Assembly (NCBI GenBank): GCA_963682025.1
Contig: OY821518.1
Location: forward strand, 10,444,590-10,508,589
Origin: Cordilura impudica
Taxonomy: Eukaryota > Arthropoda > Insecta > Diptera > Scathophagidae
Direction: 5' to 3'
Length of the DNA stretch: 64,000 nucleotides
The position numbers were made by a program, and so were the translations under genes. Numbering within the stretch: the stretch's first letter is position 1; the number at the start of each line of letters is the position of its first letter. Under the pieces are notes generated by a model, which saw only the letters and a list, made by a program, of their open reading frames with translations, had not been told where the DNA came from and did no database searches. Positions 55,611 to 64,000 of the stretch are shown here, piece after piece.

Positions 55611-56341
55611 GTGCCGAATTTTTTGATACCCTCCACCTACCTGAGTCTTTAATTTTTAATTTTTTAATTTTTATTTTTAATTTTTAACTTTTTATTTTTA
55701 ATTTTTAAGCTTTAGCTATTAATTTTCAATTTTTCGTTATTGATTATTCATTTTTCATCTTTCATTACTCATTTTTCAATCTTAATTTTTCATGTTCCAT
55801 TTTTCAATTTTCATTTTACACTTTCCATATTCCATTTTTCATATTTCAGTTTCCATTTTTCATTTTTTAATTTTTCATCTTTCATTTTTTAATTTTCGTT
55901 ATTCATTTTCCACTTTCAATTTTTAATTTTTCAATTTCCATTTGCCATTTTTGATTTTTCAATTTTCAATTTTCATTTTCCATTTTCCATTTTTCATTTT
56001 TAAATTTTCATTTTCCATTTTTAACTTTTCATTTTTCAATTTTCATTTTCCATTTTTCATTTTTCAATTTTCATTTTCCATTTTTAATTTTTCAGTTTTC
56101 GTTTTCCATTTTCCACTTTCCATTTTCCACTTTCCATTTTCCGTTTTTCATTTTCAATTTCCTATTTTTCATATTTCCATTTCCATTTGCGTTTCCCTTT
56201 TTTATTTTTCATTTTTATTTTTTAATATTCATTTTTCAATTTTCATTTTCCATTTTTCATTTTCATATTCCATTTTTAATTTTTCAATTTCCATTTTCTA
56301 GTAGTCATTTTTCATTCTTCAATTTTCATTTTCCATTTTTA

Positions 56342-56372
<31 letters not shown>

Positions 56373-56643
56373 TTCATTTTCCATTTCCCTTTTTCAATTT
56401 TCATTTTCCATTTTCCATTTTTCATATTTCAGTTTTCGTTTCCATTTTCCACTTTCCATTTTTCATTTTTCAATTTTCATTTTCCATTTTGCGTTTTCCA
56501 TTTTCTATTTTTCATTTTTTTTTTAATATTCATTTTTCAATTTTCATTTTTCATTTTCATATTCCATTTTTAATTTTTCAATTTTCAATTTCCATTTTCT
56601 AGTAGTCATTTTTCATTCTTCAATTTTCATTTTCCATTTTTCA

Positions 56644-56674
<31 letters not shown>

Positions 56675-57598
56675 CCATTTTCCCTTTTTCAATTTTCATT
56701 TTCCATTTTCCATTTTTCATATTTCAGTTTTCGTTTCCATTTTCCCCTTTCCATTTTTCATTTTTCAATTTCCATTTTTCATTTTTCAATTTTCTTTTTT
56801 CATTTTCCATTCTCCATTTTTCATATTCTATTTTACATTTTTCATTTTCCGTTTTTCATTTTCCATTTTCCATTCTCAATTTTCCATTTTTCATTTTACA
56901 TTTTTCATTTTTCAATTTTCTTTTTTCATTTTCCATTTTCTATTCTCTATTTTTCATTTTCTATTTTACATTTTCCATTTTCCGTTTTTCATTTTCCATT
57001 TTTCATTTTTATTATTCGTTCTACATTTTCCATTTTCATTATCCATTGGAAAATTTCCTTTTTTCGTTTTCATTTTTTCTTTCATATTGGCGATTTTTTT
57101 TATTATAACGTGATAACGATAAAAAATATGTGGCAATACTACTAACATGAGCTATGTTATTGTGTTCTTGGTATTGTTAATATGCATATTATTTTTGTGG
57201 CATTTTTTTATGTTGTACAATTATTATGTTCAACAACTAAACTGTTACAACAAACACACTGGGTTTTATGTTTTTTTAGAGATATCTACATATTTTTGCT
57301 CGTATCTAATCACAGTGATGCCCGATGTAGCCCATTTTCAATATCAACCTGCTGGGAATTATGGCAAATGATATTTTTGTAACCTTCTCCAGTGAGATGG
57401 CTTTTTTTGTGAATGAGCGTGATTTCAACAGACAGACGGACAGACGGATAGACGGACATCGCTATATCGACTCGAGCTATATAAGGATCAAGAATATATA
57501 TACTTAATGGGGTCGGAAATTAGTTTTTCGATGCGTTACAAACGGAATGACAAACCTATATATACCCTCTGCCACTAACGTGTGGAGGGCATAAAAAT
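55611..57598 (+). mobile_element. mini-me type C element enlarged by a heptamer-type array
   Basis: 5' part GTGCCGAATTTTTTGATACCCTCCACC (terminal hairpin lost). The array covers 55640-57060. The 3' part has ATGATATTTTTGTAACCTTC, GAGCGTGATTTCAACAGACA, (GACG)n, CTATATAAGGATCAAGAATA, ACAAACGGAATGAC and the tail ACGTGTGGAGGGCATAAAAA. Confidence 0.8.
55640..57060. repeat. T-rich heptamer-type array (TTTTTCA/TTTTCCA)n
   Basis: About 1.4 kb of imprecise 6-7 bp units made of T4-5 plus CA, AA, CCA or CG. On the minus strand it equals the degenerate TGAAAAA parts of the A-rich arrays, so it is the same repeat in the other orientation, more diverged. A higher-order duplication is visible (TCTAGTAGTCATTTTTCATT at ~56300 and ~56600). 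Confidence 0.9.
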
Positions 57599-57776
57599 AT
57601 AATTGGCACTACTGAAATAAATATGATTTTGTATAAAAACAGCTGTTTATATTGTCGTTATATGTTCCTGTCGTTTTCAAAAAAAATTAAGTAGCTGACT
57701 ATACGACTACAATTGCAGCCAGCAGCATTTGTAGTCGTGTGTTCGTGTAGCCGCTGTCGTCTATGTGTTTCATGCA

Positions 57777-58350
57777 TAAGAGACAAAAAGGGCTAGATTT
57801 CAAATTGTAATGTTTAGATTTTTTACAATAATGTTTAAAACTAATAAGATAATTAACAAAAATTTTAGATATTTTCGTGCTTTGTTAATTGAAAGCAATT
57901 ATTACATACAATAATCATAAATTAAAATACATACAATTAAATTTTTGTTTGTTTGTTTATCAGCATTCACATGTACAAAAATAAAACAAGCAAACAACAA
58001 TTAATTTAATCCACTAAACTAATACAACAAACACATTGTGGCAATACCGGTATAAGCTAATATGACACGTAGAGTATAAAAATACATACATTCATGAACC
58101 AAATGCTACAAACAACGATAGTCAGAACAACATAGAAAAATCACATTTTTTCAAAACCTTTTACTATTTCATTGATATCTCGAGACTTATTGAGCCTATT
58201 TTAATGACTTTAAATAGCAAACTTCTCCGGATCTCAATGGATCAGTTTCAATAATAATGATAAACCCATTTCATCTACAGAGGGCGTGATCGTGATTTCT
58301 TCAGACGGCCATCGCTATGCCAACTCCGCTTGTTATTAGGCTCACGAATA
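57777..58350. other. Repeat-derived spacer
   Basis: 57950-58140 is an inverted copy of 29040-29260. The following ~190 bp (GGGCGTGATCGTGATTTCTT, CATCGCTATGCCAACTC) resemble mini-me type C interior. No gene. Confidence 0.5.
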
Positions 58351-58352
58351 TA

Positions 58353-58944
58353 CAGTTTGGTGCAAAAGTGAGGCAATGTTTGAAATAAAAGGATCAACTA
58401 TATTTTTTCATGGTATTTATTAAACAAATTAAAAACTATTTACATAAAAAAAAATATCAATCCTTAAAAATAAAAAACAATAAAAAAAATTCATAACTTA
58501 AGTATCTAACAAGTTAACAATTGCCTAATTCGGGACATTGCCTCACTTTTGCACCAAGGTTCTGTTGATCTAAATTTAATAGTTTATCCAATATCTCTTT
58601 GCTTTTTTCAACTGAGCCATTCAATTTGGAATGGATTTCTACAGATTTGATACATAAACCACAGTAATTTTCTTTCATTCGGGGCCTCGTCGTACTCTGC
58701 CAGCCGACGTTTTAAATAAGCCCACATATTTTCGATCGGGTTGAGATCAGGGCTCTGCGCTGGCCACTCCATGACCCCAACCACCTGTGAACTAAGCCAT
58801 TCCTTGACGATTTTCGCTGAATGTTTGGGGTCGTTGTCATGATGGAACATGACATTTTCAGATCTATCTCAAATTTGGGCGATTGCTAAAGAAAACTTCT
58901 CTTGCAAAATGCGAATATTGTTTTCCTTTCTCATTATACCATCC
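58353..58944 (-). mobile_element. Tc1-like transposon, truncated
   Basis: Left end TA|CAGTTTGGTGCAAAAGTGAGGC, with an inverted repeat of the same words at 58536-58560. The C-terminal third of the transposase lies on the minus strand. The other end is cut at the Helitron fragment 58945-59104. Confidence 0.75.
58608..58944 (-). pseudogene. Tc1-like transposase, C-terminal part (DD34E type)
   Basis: Reads LDGIMRKENNIRILQEKFSL, a stop, then [20 protein letters not shown] (second Asp) and [20 protein letters not shown] (Glu), ending near 58608. The block order and spacing are those of Tc1 transposases. The N-terminal two thirds are missing and one stop is present. Confidence 0.85.
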
Positions 58945-59104
58945 AATTTACTCAAAATAAAGGCAAAAATTAAAAAATCTGAAAGTCTGCTGAACAAATA
59001 AAAAGAAATACCTTTCAAAAAATATACGTTTTGTAAAAATCGGGATAAAACGGTAGAACAAAACATCGGTCACAAGAAATCACCTAGCCTATTAATATTA
59101 TAGA
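58945..59104 (-). mobile_element. Non-autonomous Helitron, 5' half only
   Basis: Reverse: AATTTACTCAAAATAAAGG through GAAATACCTTTCAAAAAATA and CGGGATAAAACGGTAGAACA to CCTAGCCTATTAATATTATAGA|T. The hairpin and CTAG end are missing. Confidence 0.82.
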
Positions 59105-60034
59105 TTCTGCTAAATTAATTGTTTTGTATGAAAATTTTAAGTTTTGCGCTTTTATAGTACTTCCAGTTATCCTTTTTCTGCCTACAGATCAGTTCCGAGA
59201 AAAGAACGTGGCATTGTTGGAAACTTGCTTTTCGTTAGAGCGCTATATCTTTCTATGGACCGTAATGTTATGTTTTTATTTTTTTTATACCATTAAACAG
59301 CCGATTAACTGTAATGACATGATACAAGATCAGGCCAACAAAAAACTTCTATACCTCATGCTGCTTTAGGAATGGAATTAGTCTCTTTCACAAGTATTCT
59401 TCAATCTACAAAACGTTATTAATCGTACCCGTTGACACATACGAAATGCTTATATACCCACATTAAAAACTTCTTCGGAAACTTTTTTGCGTCTTAAATT
59501 GTTCATGAATTCTCCCTCAAAAATCGGCTACGTAATCATTCACTACTGGTAGCCGTGAGAAACGGCCAAGCACGTATTCTTCATCGTCCACAATGCAGCA
59601 TTTATATTGGTTTTTAGCACTTTCTTTAGCCTCGATATTCTTTTTGGAGTTTCGATCAAGCTCATTCTGTGCTTTATACGATTTTTTTTTCACTTTTCTT
59701 GAGAAAAACTCCGATCAACTGATATTTTGAGCTGCTTTTACGAAAAAAAAAACTTTTCTAAACTTTTTAGGATCTGTACAACCCTTTTTCTGTCACTTCT
59801 CTTCTCTAGTAAGATATTCGTTATAATTTTAAATAACCCGGGAAATCGTTAGCCGAGAACCTTTGGCCTCTTTTTAAAAACTCGTTTCAGATATTTATAA
59901 GAAATTCTAATAGTTATTTTAAAAGTCTAGGTCCAAAAAAAACAAAAAAATATTTTGTTGTCTGTGTAGTTTTAGTAATATCTTTATTATGATCTTTTTC
60001 TTAAATGTTTTTTATCTTATTATTTCTTTTGCAG
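59105..60034. other. 3' end of intron 1
   Basis: Around 59690-59480 on the minus strand lies a broken transposase-like fragment (KNQYKCCIVDDEEYVLGRFS, LPVVNDYVADF, EQFKTQKSF), typical of a Tc1-mariner relative with a DDETYV block. The rest is AT-rich intron ending in the acceptor TATTTCTTTTGCAG. Confidence 0.45.
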
Positions 60035-60376
60035 ATTCATTCTCGAGGAGAATATTAACAATAACACCGGCATTTCATTTTTTGCCGTATTCGATGGACA
60101 TGGCGGCGAATTCGCTGCTGATTTCGCCAAAGATATTTTGGTCAAGAACATCTACAATAAGGTCATTGAAACAACAAAGTTGCTGAGTGCCCAAAAATTG
60201 GAACAAAAACAATTATCGGCCGCAAATGCTGCCGACGCCGATAAAGACTATGTCGAATACGATGCTAGTCCGTATTTGAAAAGGAAAGCAAGCCGGAAAG
60301 ACAATAACAATGATGGTAGTAATAAGGAGAATGAACCGCTAGTGAGAAGGCGAGATAGTTTACGCAAATCAACGAG
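60035..60376 (+). CDS. PPM1L-like phosphatase, coding exon 2
   Basis: Begins with the last base of the split Arg codon. The catalytic motif ISFFAVFDGHGGEFAADFAK (DGHGG at residues 148-152) binds the metal pair through its Asp in the PP2C family. From about residue 170 the exon turns into a charged, Asn/Lys/Glu-rich insertion (KRKASRKDNNNDGSNKENEP, RRRDSLRKSTR) not found in vertebrate PPM1L. The RRDSLRKS run could be a kinase target; this is inference. Ends AG|GTAAGT (phase 2). Confidence 0.92.
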
Positions 60377-60942
60377 GTAAGTTAAAACCTTCTCATTGGT
60401 TGATTAAATACAAATTTGAAAAATTTCCTTAAACAGAATTGAAATTTTTTTAAAATTGTAAATGATTTAATTTATTAAAATAAAAGTAGAGTAATTAATG
60501 ATATACCAATTCTATGATATTGTTAAATTGCCTTTGATCCAGCAAAATTTTTTTAAATATTTCACAACTGTGTGTGCTCATGCTATACATCAAAAATTTT
60601 GCCCACTTATTTACAAATGTTTTAAGCAAAAACAAAAAAATACATTTTTGTAAACCAACAAAAAGAATAAAAAATTAAATTGCGCCACAAATAATAAATC
60701 GCATCAGATTGATAGAAAAGATTTTCTGTCTGGAACTAACAACGAAAAAAGAAAAACAAAGCAATTGAATATACAGACATCGTTAAAAATTAATATTCAA
60801 AACGTATTTATAATGGCTAGATTAAAATAATATGATTTCAAAAAAATATATGTATTTCAATAATACATATGTGTAGAACAATTGAATAAAATTTAACTTT
60901 AACTATTTCTCTCTCTATCTCTGTCTCTGTCTCCGTTTTTAG

Positions 60943-61249
60943 TGTCAATGATGACTGTATTTCAAAAAAAGGAAGTGATAAATTAAATCCCTATAAAGAG
61001 TCTTCGGATGTTTTTACTTTACAATTAAATTCACTGCTACGTGGCATTGGCGGCAGTTCTAGTGCGAAGGATAGTTTCTTGAATAACAACAACAGAGATG
61101 CATTGGCGTCGCCGAGTGATGGCGGAGGTGGCCCCCAGCAGTTTGAGGCCAAATGTTATATAGAAAATGGTAAAATTAATTTTGGTAAATTAATAACAGA
61201 TGAGGTTTTAGCAGCCGATTATAAATTGGTGGAACAAGCTAAGAAAACG
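60943..61249 (+). CDS. PPM1L-like phosphatase, coding exon 3
   Basis: Acceptor TCTCCGTTTTTAG. Completes a Ser codon and encodes the second half of the fly-type insertion (VNDDCISKKGSDKLNPYKES, SLLRGIGGSSSAKDS, NNNNRDALASPSDGGGGPQQ), then returns to a conserved-looking stretch (CYIENGKINFGKLITDEVLA, ADYKLVEQAKKT) preceding the AGTTA motif. Donor ACG|GTACAT, phase 0. The Gly/Ser/Asn-rich part is probably disordered. Confidence 0.9.
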
Positions 61250-61325
61250 GTACATATATAAATTTCATTGAACAATATTTCGAATCTAACTTTTAATAAT
61301 TTTCCTTGTAATTTCATGTTGTTAG

Positions 61326-61469
61326 ACCAATATTGCGGGTACTACAGCTTTAATAGCCATTATCCAAGGCAGCCGTTTAATTGTGGCAAATGTGGGTGAT
61401 TCTCGTGGTGTTATGTGTAATGCAAGAGGCATTGCCATACCATTGTCATTTGATCATAAGCCTCAACAG
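61326..61469 (+). CDS. PPM1L-like phosphatase, coding exon 4
   Basis: Acceptor TTCATGTTGTTAG after a 76-bp intron. Encodes [30 protein letters not shown] and [11 protein letters not shown], that is, the AGTTA and VANVGDSR motifs of PP2C (residues 348-372) and the start of the DHKP motif. The match to the PPM1L-type wording IPLS-DHKP is what points to this subfamily. Donor CAG|GTAAGG, phase 0. The remaining catalytic motifs (DG-WD, D-ITV) lie beyond 64000. Confidence 0.93.
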
Positions 61470-61799
61470 GTAAGGAATATATGAATTTAAACTACCAACA
61501 CACTGACTTAAAAATAAAAAGGATTTAAAATTTTAATGTTACAACAAAAATGTTTTGTAACGAAAATTGTCGATTCTTAAAATTAATCATACAAATAAAA
61601 AGTAATTAAAATTTTAACGTTACAACAAAAATGTTTTGTAAAACTTAAACATAAATTTGTTTACAGTCCAATATAGTAAGAATTAGTTTGTGTGAGTGTT
61701 ACATATTTTTTATGTGTAAACATCTATATGGGCAGGGGGCTAAAATCTATTTTACAATGCAATCACAAAAGAACAGCGTAAGGCGTAAAATCGGTGTGA

Positions 61800-62547
61800 A
61801 ATATGAAAAATAAAAAATATATAATGAAAAATTAAAAATAATAAATGAAAAAAATAAAAAATTAAAAATTGAAAATGAAAAAGGAAAAATGTAAAATAAA
61901 AAATTAAAAATTAAAAATTAAAATTAAAAATTAAAAATTAAAAATTAAAAATTAATAATTAAAAATTAAAAATTAAAAATTAAAAATTCAAAATTCAAAA
62001 TTCAAAATTAAAAATTAAAAATTCAAAATTAAAAATTAAAAATTAAAAATTAAAAATTAAAAATTAAAAATTAAAAATTAAAAAATAAAAATTAAAAATT
62101 AAAAATTAAAAATTTAAAATTAAAAATTAAAAATTAAAAATTAAAAATTAAAAATTAAAAATTAAAAATTAAAAATTAAAAATTAAAAATTAAAAATTAA
62201 AAATTAAAAATTAAAAATTAAAAATTAAAAATTAAAAATTAAAAATTAAAAATTAAAAATTGAAAATGAAAAATAAAAAATTGAAAATGAAAAAGGAAAA
62301 ATTAAAAATGTAAAATAAAAAAATAAAAATTAAAAATTAAAAATTAAAATTAAAAATGAAAAATTAAAAATTAAAAATTAAAAATTAAAAATTAAAAATT
62401 AAAAATTAAAAATTAAAAATTAAAAATTTAAAATTAAAAATTAAAAATTAAAAATTAAAAATTAAAAATTAAAAATTAAAAATTAAAAATTAAAAATAAA
62501 ACATCAAAACTGAAAAATAAAAAATTAAAAATTGAAAATGAAAAATA
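61800..62547. repeat. (TTAAAAA)n heptamer array
   Basis: Regular TTAAAAA units from 61900 to 62500, with short runs of the TTCAAAA variant and TGAAAAA-type edges. Lies in intron 4 of the PPM1L-like gene, and its right border is the mini-me at 62548. Confidence 0.95.
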
Positions 62548-63272
62548 AACAAGTAAGAAAATTATAGTCGGTCTAGACCGACTATACGATACCCTATACC
62601 ATGCGTTTAGAAACCCTATCTCTTAGACCCATCTAACTGGATATAGAAGATAAGCATAAACCAAATTTGAGTGCGATTTTTATTAATTTTTTCGGCTGCA
62701 GATATGAAAAAGTTCATATCGGATGCTATATCTATATGGGGACTAGGCCCAAAAATGGACCGATCCTGACCATGTTTGGTAAAGTCTCTTGTATTTTGCA
62801 AAAATATATACAAATAAAATTTGAGAAGAATCAGTGCAATATTTTTGTTTTTTGATAGATTTAAGTGAAGTTCGGGAAGTAATATATTCATACAAACCCA
62901 ATTTGACTAAGATTTGTATGATAATTTGGATCTTATGGCAATTTATGTTGATTTCATAGGTGTCATTTGTATGGGGGCTAAGTCTGAACATGGACCGATT
63001 CTCACCAATTTCAATAGCGTTCTTTCCATGGCCGATAGAGGCTTACATACCAAATTTCATCGAAATATATTCATATTTGCGACCTGCAGTTTGATTACAA
63101 GCTTTACATGGACACACAGACGGACGGACGGACATCGATACATCGAATCAGATAGTGATTCTGATTCAATCGGTATAATTAAAGATGGGTGTAGGTCAAA
63201 TATTTTTGGTTGTTACAAACAGCAGCACAAAATCATTATACCCAAACCACATAGTGGTATAGGGTATAAAAA
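62548..63272 (+). mobile_element. mini-me type B element, complete (~725 bp)
   Basis: ACAAGTAAGAAAATTATAGT, palindrome AGTCGGTCTAGACCGACT, ACGATACCCTATACCATG, GGGGACTAGGCCCAAAAATG, CAATTTCAATAGCGTTC, (GACG)n near 63121, the hairpin GAATCAGATAGTGATTCTGATTC and the tail CACATAGTGGTATAGGGTATAAAAAT. Array sequence continues on both sides, so it inserted into the array. Best reference copy for the family in this window. Confidence 0.9.
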
Positions 63273-63490
63273 TAAAAAAATTAAAAATGAAAAAGGGAAA
63301 ATTAAAAATGAAAAATAAAAAATTAATAATGTAAAATAAAAAATTAAAAATTAAAAATTAAAAATGAAAATAAAAAAATTAAAAATAAAAAATGAAAAAT
63401 AAAAAATGAATAATGAAAAATAAAAAATTAGAAATAAAAAATGAAAAATAAAGAATGACAAACAAAATGAAAACCGAAAAATAAAAATGA
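63273..63490. repeat. Degenerate heptamer array
   Basis: 7-bp periodic TGAAAAA/TAAAAAA/TTAAAAA units continuing the array interrupted by the mini-me. Confidence 0.85.
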
Positions 63491-63494
63491 AAAA

Positions 63495-64000
63495 TTTAAA
63501 ATTAACCAGTTGAAATAATAAATCTATAATATTAATAGGCTAGGCGATTTCTTGTGACTAATGTTTTGTTCTACCGTTTTATCCCGATTTTGATCAAACG
63601 TATATTATTTGAAAGGTATTTGTTTTTAGCCGATCTGCAGATTTACAGATTTTTAAAATTTGTTCCTATGTTTAGAGTAAATTACATTTAAAGTTGCTAC
63701 TAACATATACAAAAAAATATACAATGCTATGTGTGTGTTTCTTAAATTTGTTAATGGGATTGTAATAAAAATGAGTTTGTTTTTTGTGTTGATTTGTGAA
63801 TTGGCTATAATTGATTAGCATACTTTTAGGGTCTTTATTTAATGAAAAAATAAAATTTCCTAGAATATGCGATCGAATTTCGAGGGCTGGAATCTGCTAG
63901 TAATAATAAATACTTTTATATTAGCACAGCGCCTGCAGTTGATTGCTATAAGTGATAGATGACGCTTTTTTTTTTTTTATTTTAAAAAAGTGCCATAAAA
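63495..64000. repeat. Array-flank segment, second copy, Helitron-interrupted
   Basis: AACCAGTTGAAATAATAAA, the Helitron, then CTTTTATATTAGCACAGCGC, CTGCAGTTG, AGTGATAGATGACGCTTTTT. Matches 1051-1175 in order. Runs off the right edge. Confidence 0.8.
63523..63900 (+). mobile_element. Non-autonomous Helitron, complete (378 bp)
   Basis: AA|TCTATAATATTAATAGGC at the start and hairpin CGAATTTCG, GGCTGGAATCTGCTAG|T at the end. The sequence on both sides joins to the uninterrupted copy at about 1060-1100, an empty site. Confidence 0.93.

Larger units (their letters stand above)
55205..57776. mobile_element. TGCATGAAACAC inverted-end element, copy 2
   Basis: Left TGCATGAAACACATAGACGA and right (inverse) TGCATGAAACACATAGACGA, followed by CAGCGGCTACACGA in both. 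It lacks the hAT and the tandem-repeat insertions of copy 1. A type C mini-me fills 55611-57598, at the same position where copy 1 has a type B mini-me. Confidence 0.85.
30467..60034 (+). other. Intron 1 of the PPM1L-like gene (29.6 kb)
   Basis: Donor AG|GTAAGT at 30467, acceptor TTTCTTTTGCAG|A ending at 60034. The split codon AG+A gives Arg, followed by FILEENI, so the PP2C motif R-MED-RF is restored exactly. Most of the intron is transposons in both orientations. No other host gene was recognised inside it. Confidence 0.9.

Noticed and set aside
55942..56301. 119-residue open frame rich in Phe, Ile and Ser
   Set aside because: It is the translation of the TTTTTCA/TTTTCCA array, with no start context or conserved domain.
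62616..63318. Frames of 62-134 residues in both directions
   Set aside because: They run through a mini-me and its (GACG)n tract. The same sequence in other copies has different frames, so no coding constraint is visible.

Overview
The window looks like chromosomal DNA of a higher fly (Diptera, probably a calyptrate such as a blow fly or house fly). It is very AT-rich and carries GT-AG introns. It is crowded with mini-me/DINE-1-like elements carrying (GTCY)n tracts, short Helitrons, mariner, Tc1, pogo, hAT and Transib transposons. No bacterial-type operon, rRNA, CRISPR array or complete retrotransposon was recognised. The species assignment is inference, since no search could be run.

Only one host gene is recognised, on the + strand: a PP2C-family phosphatase most like PPM1L (Drosophila CG7115-like). 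Four coding exons are visible (30084-30466, 60035-60376, 60943-61249, 61326-61469). All junctions are in frame, giving 392 codons before the gene runs out of the window. Intron 1 is 29.6 kb and is largely nested transposons; the exons themselves are clean. The 30 kb upstream of exon 1 is also mostly transposons, with relatively clean AT-rich stretches at about 21.3-23.4 kb and 29.0-30.0 kb that could hold a promoter or 5' UTR.

Layout. 1-3.3 kb: heptamer array (TTAAAAA)n, anonymous AT-rich DNA, and a Helitron whose middle is the same heptamer array. 4.8-7.4 kb: a transposon with ~540 bp inverted repeats and a broken transposase carrying an HGKG..DG signature. 7.9-11.6 kb: two mariners back to back, a Tc1 remnant and a mini-me. 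12.5-20.5 kb: a four-level nest (pogo > long-inverted-repeat element with 9-bp duplication > Helitron > Zator-like transposon with an almost intact spliced transposase). 20.5-29 kb: mini-me copies, a 4-bp-TSD element, Tc1, a TTAA element and two Helitrons. 30.1 kb: exon 1. 31.4-36.1 kb: a second nest. 36.2-39.2 kb: Tc1, Helitron and pogo-type MITE. 39.2-45.4 kb: a mini-me split by a Transib (RAG1-core-like) transposon with perfect 5-bp TSD and by a ZBED/GTF2IRD2-like hAT. 45.6-59.1 kb: MITEs, inverted-repeat elements, heptamer arrays, hAT and Tc1 remnants. 60.0-61.5 kb: exons 2-4. 61.8-64 kb: heptamer array, mini-me and Helitron; the right edge matches the left edge of the window.

The transposons do not form a pathway. 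Their value is stratigraphic: precise target-site duplications and empty sites give the order of insertion, and several families look poorly described. All transposase genes seen are broken; the least damaged is the Zator-like one at 15404-17657, which has a single in-frame TGA.
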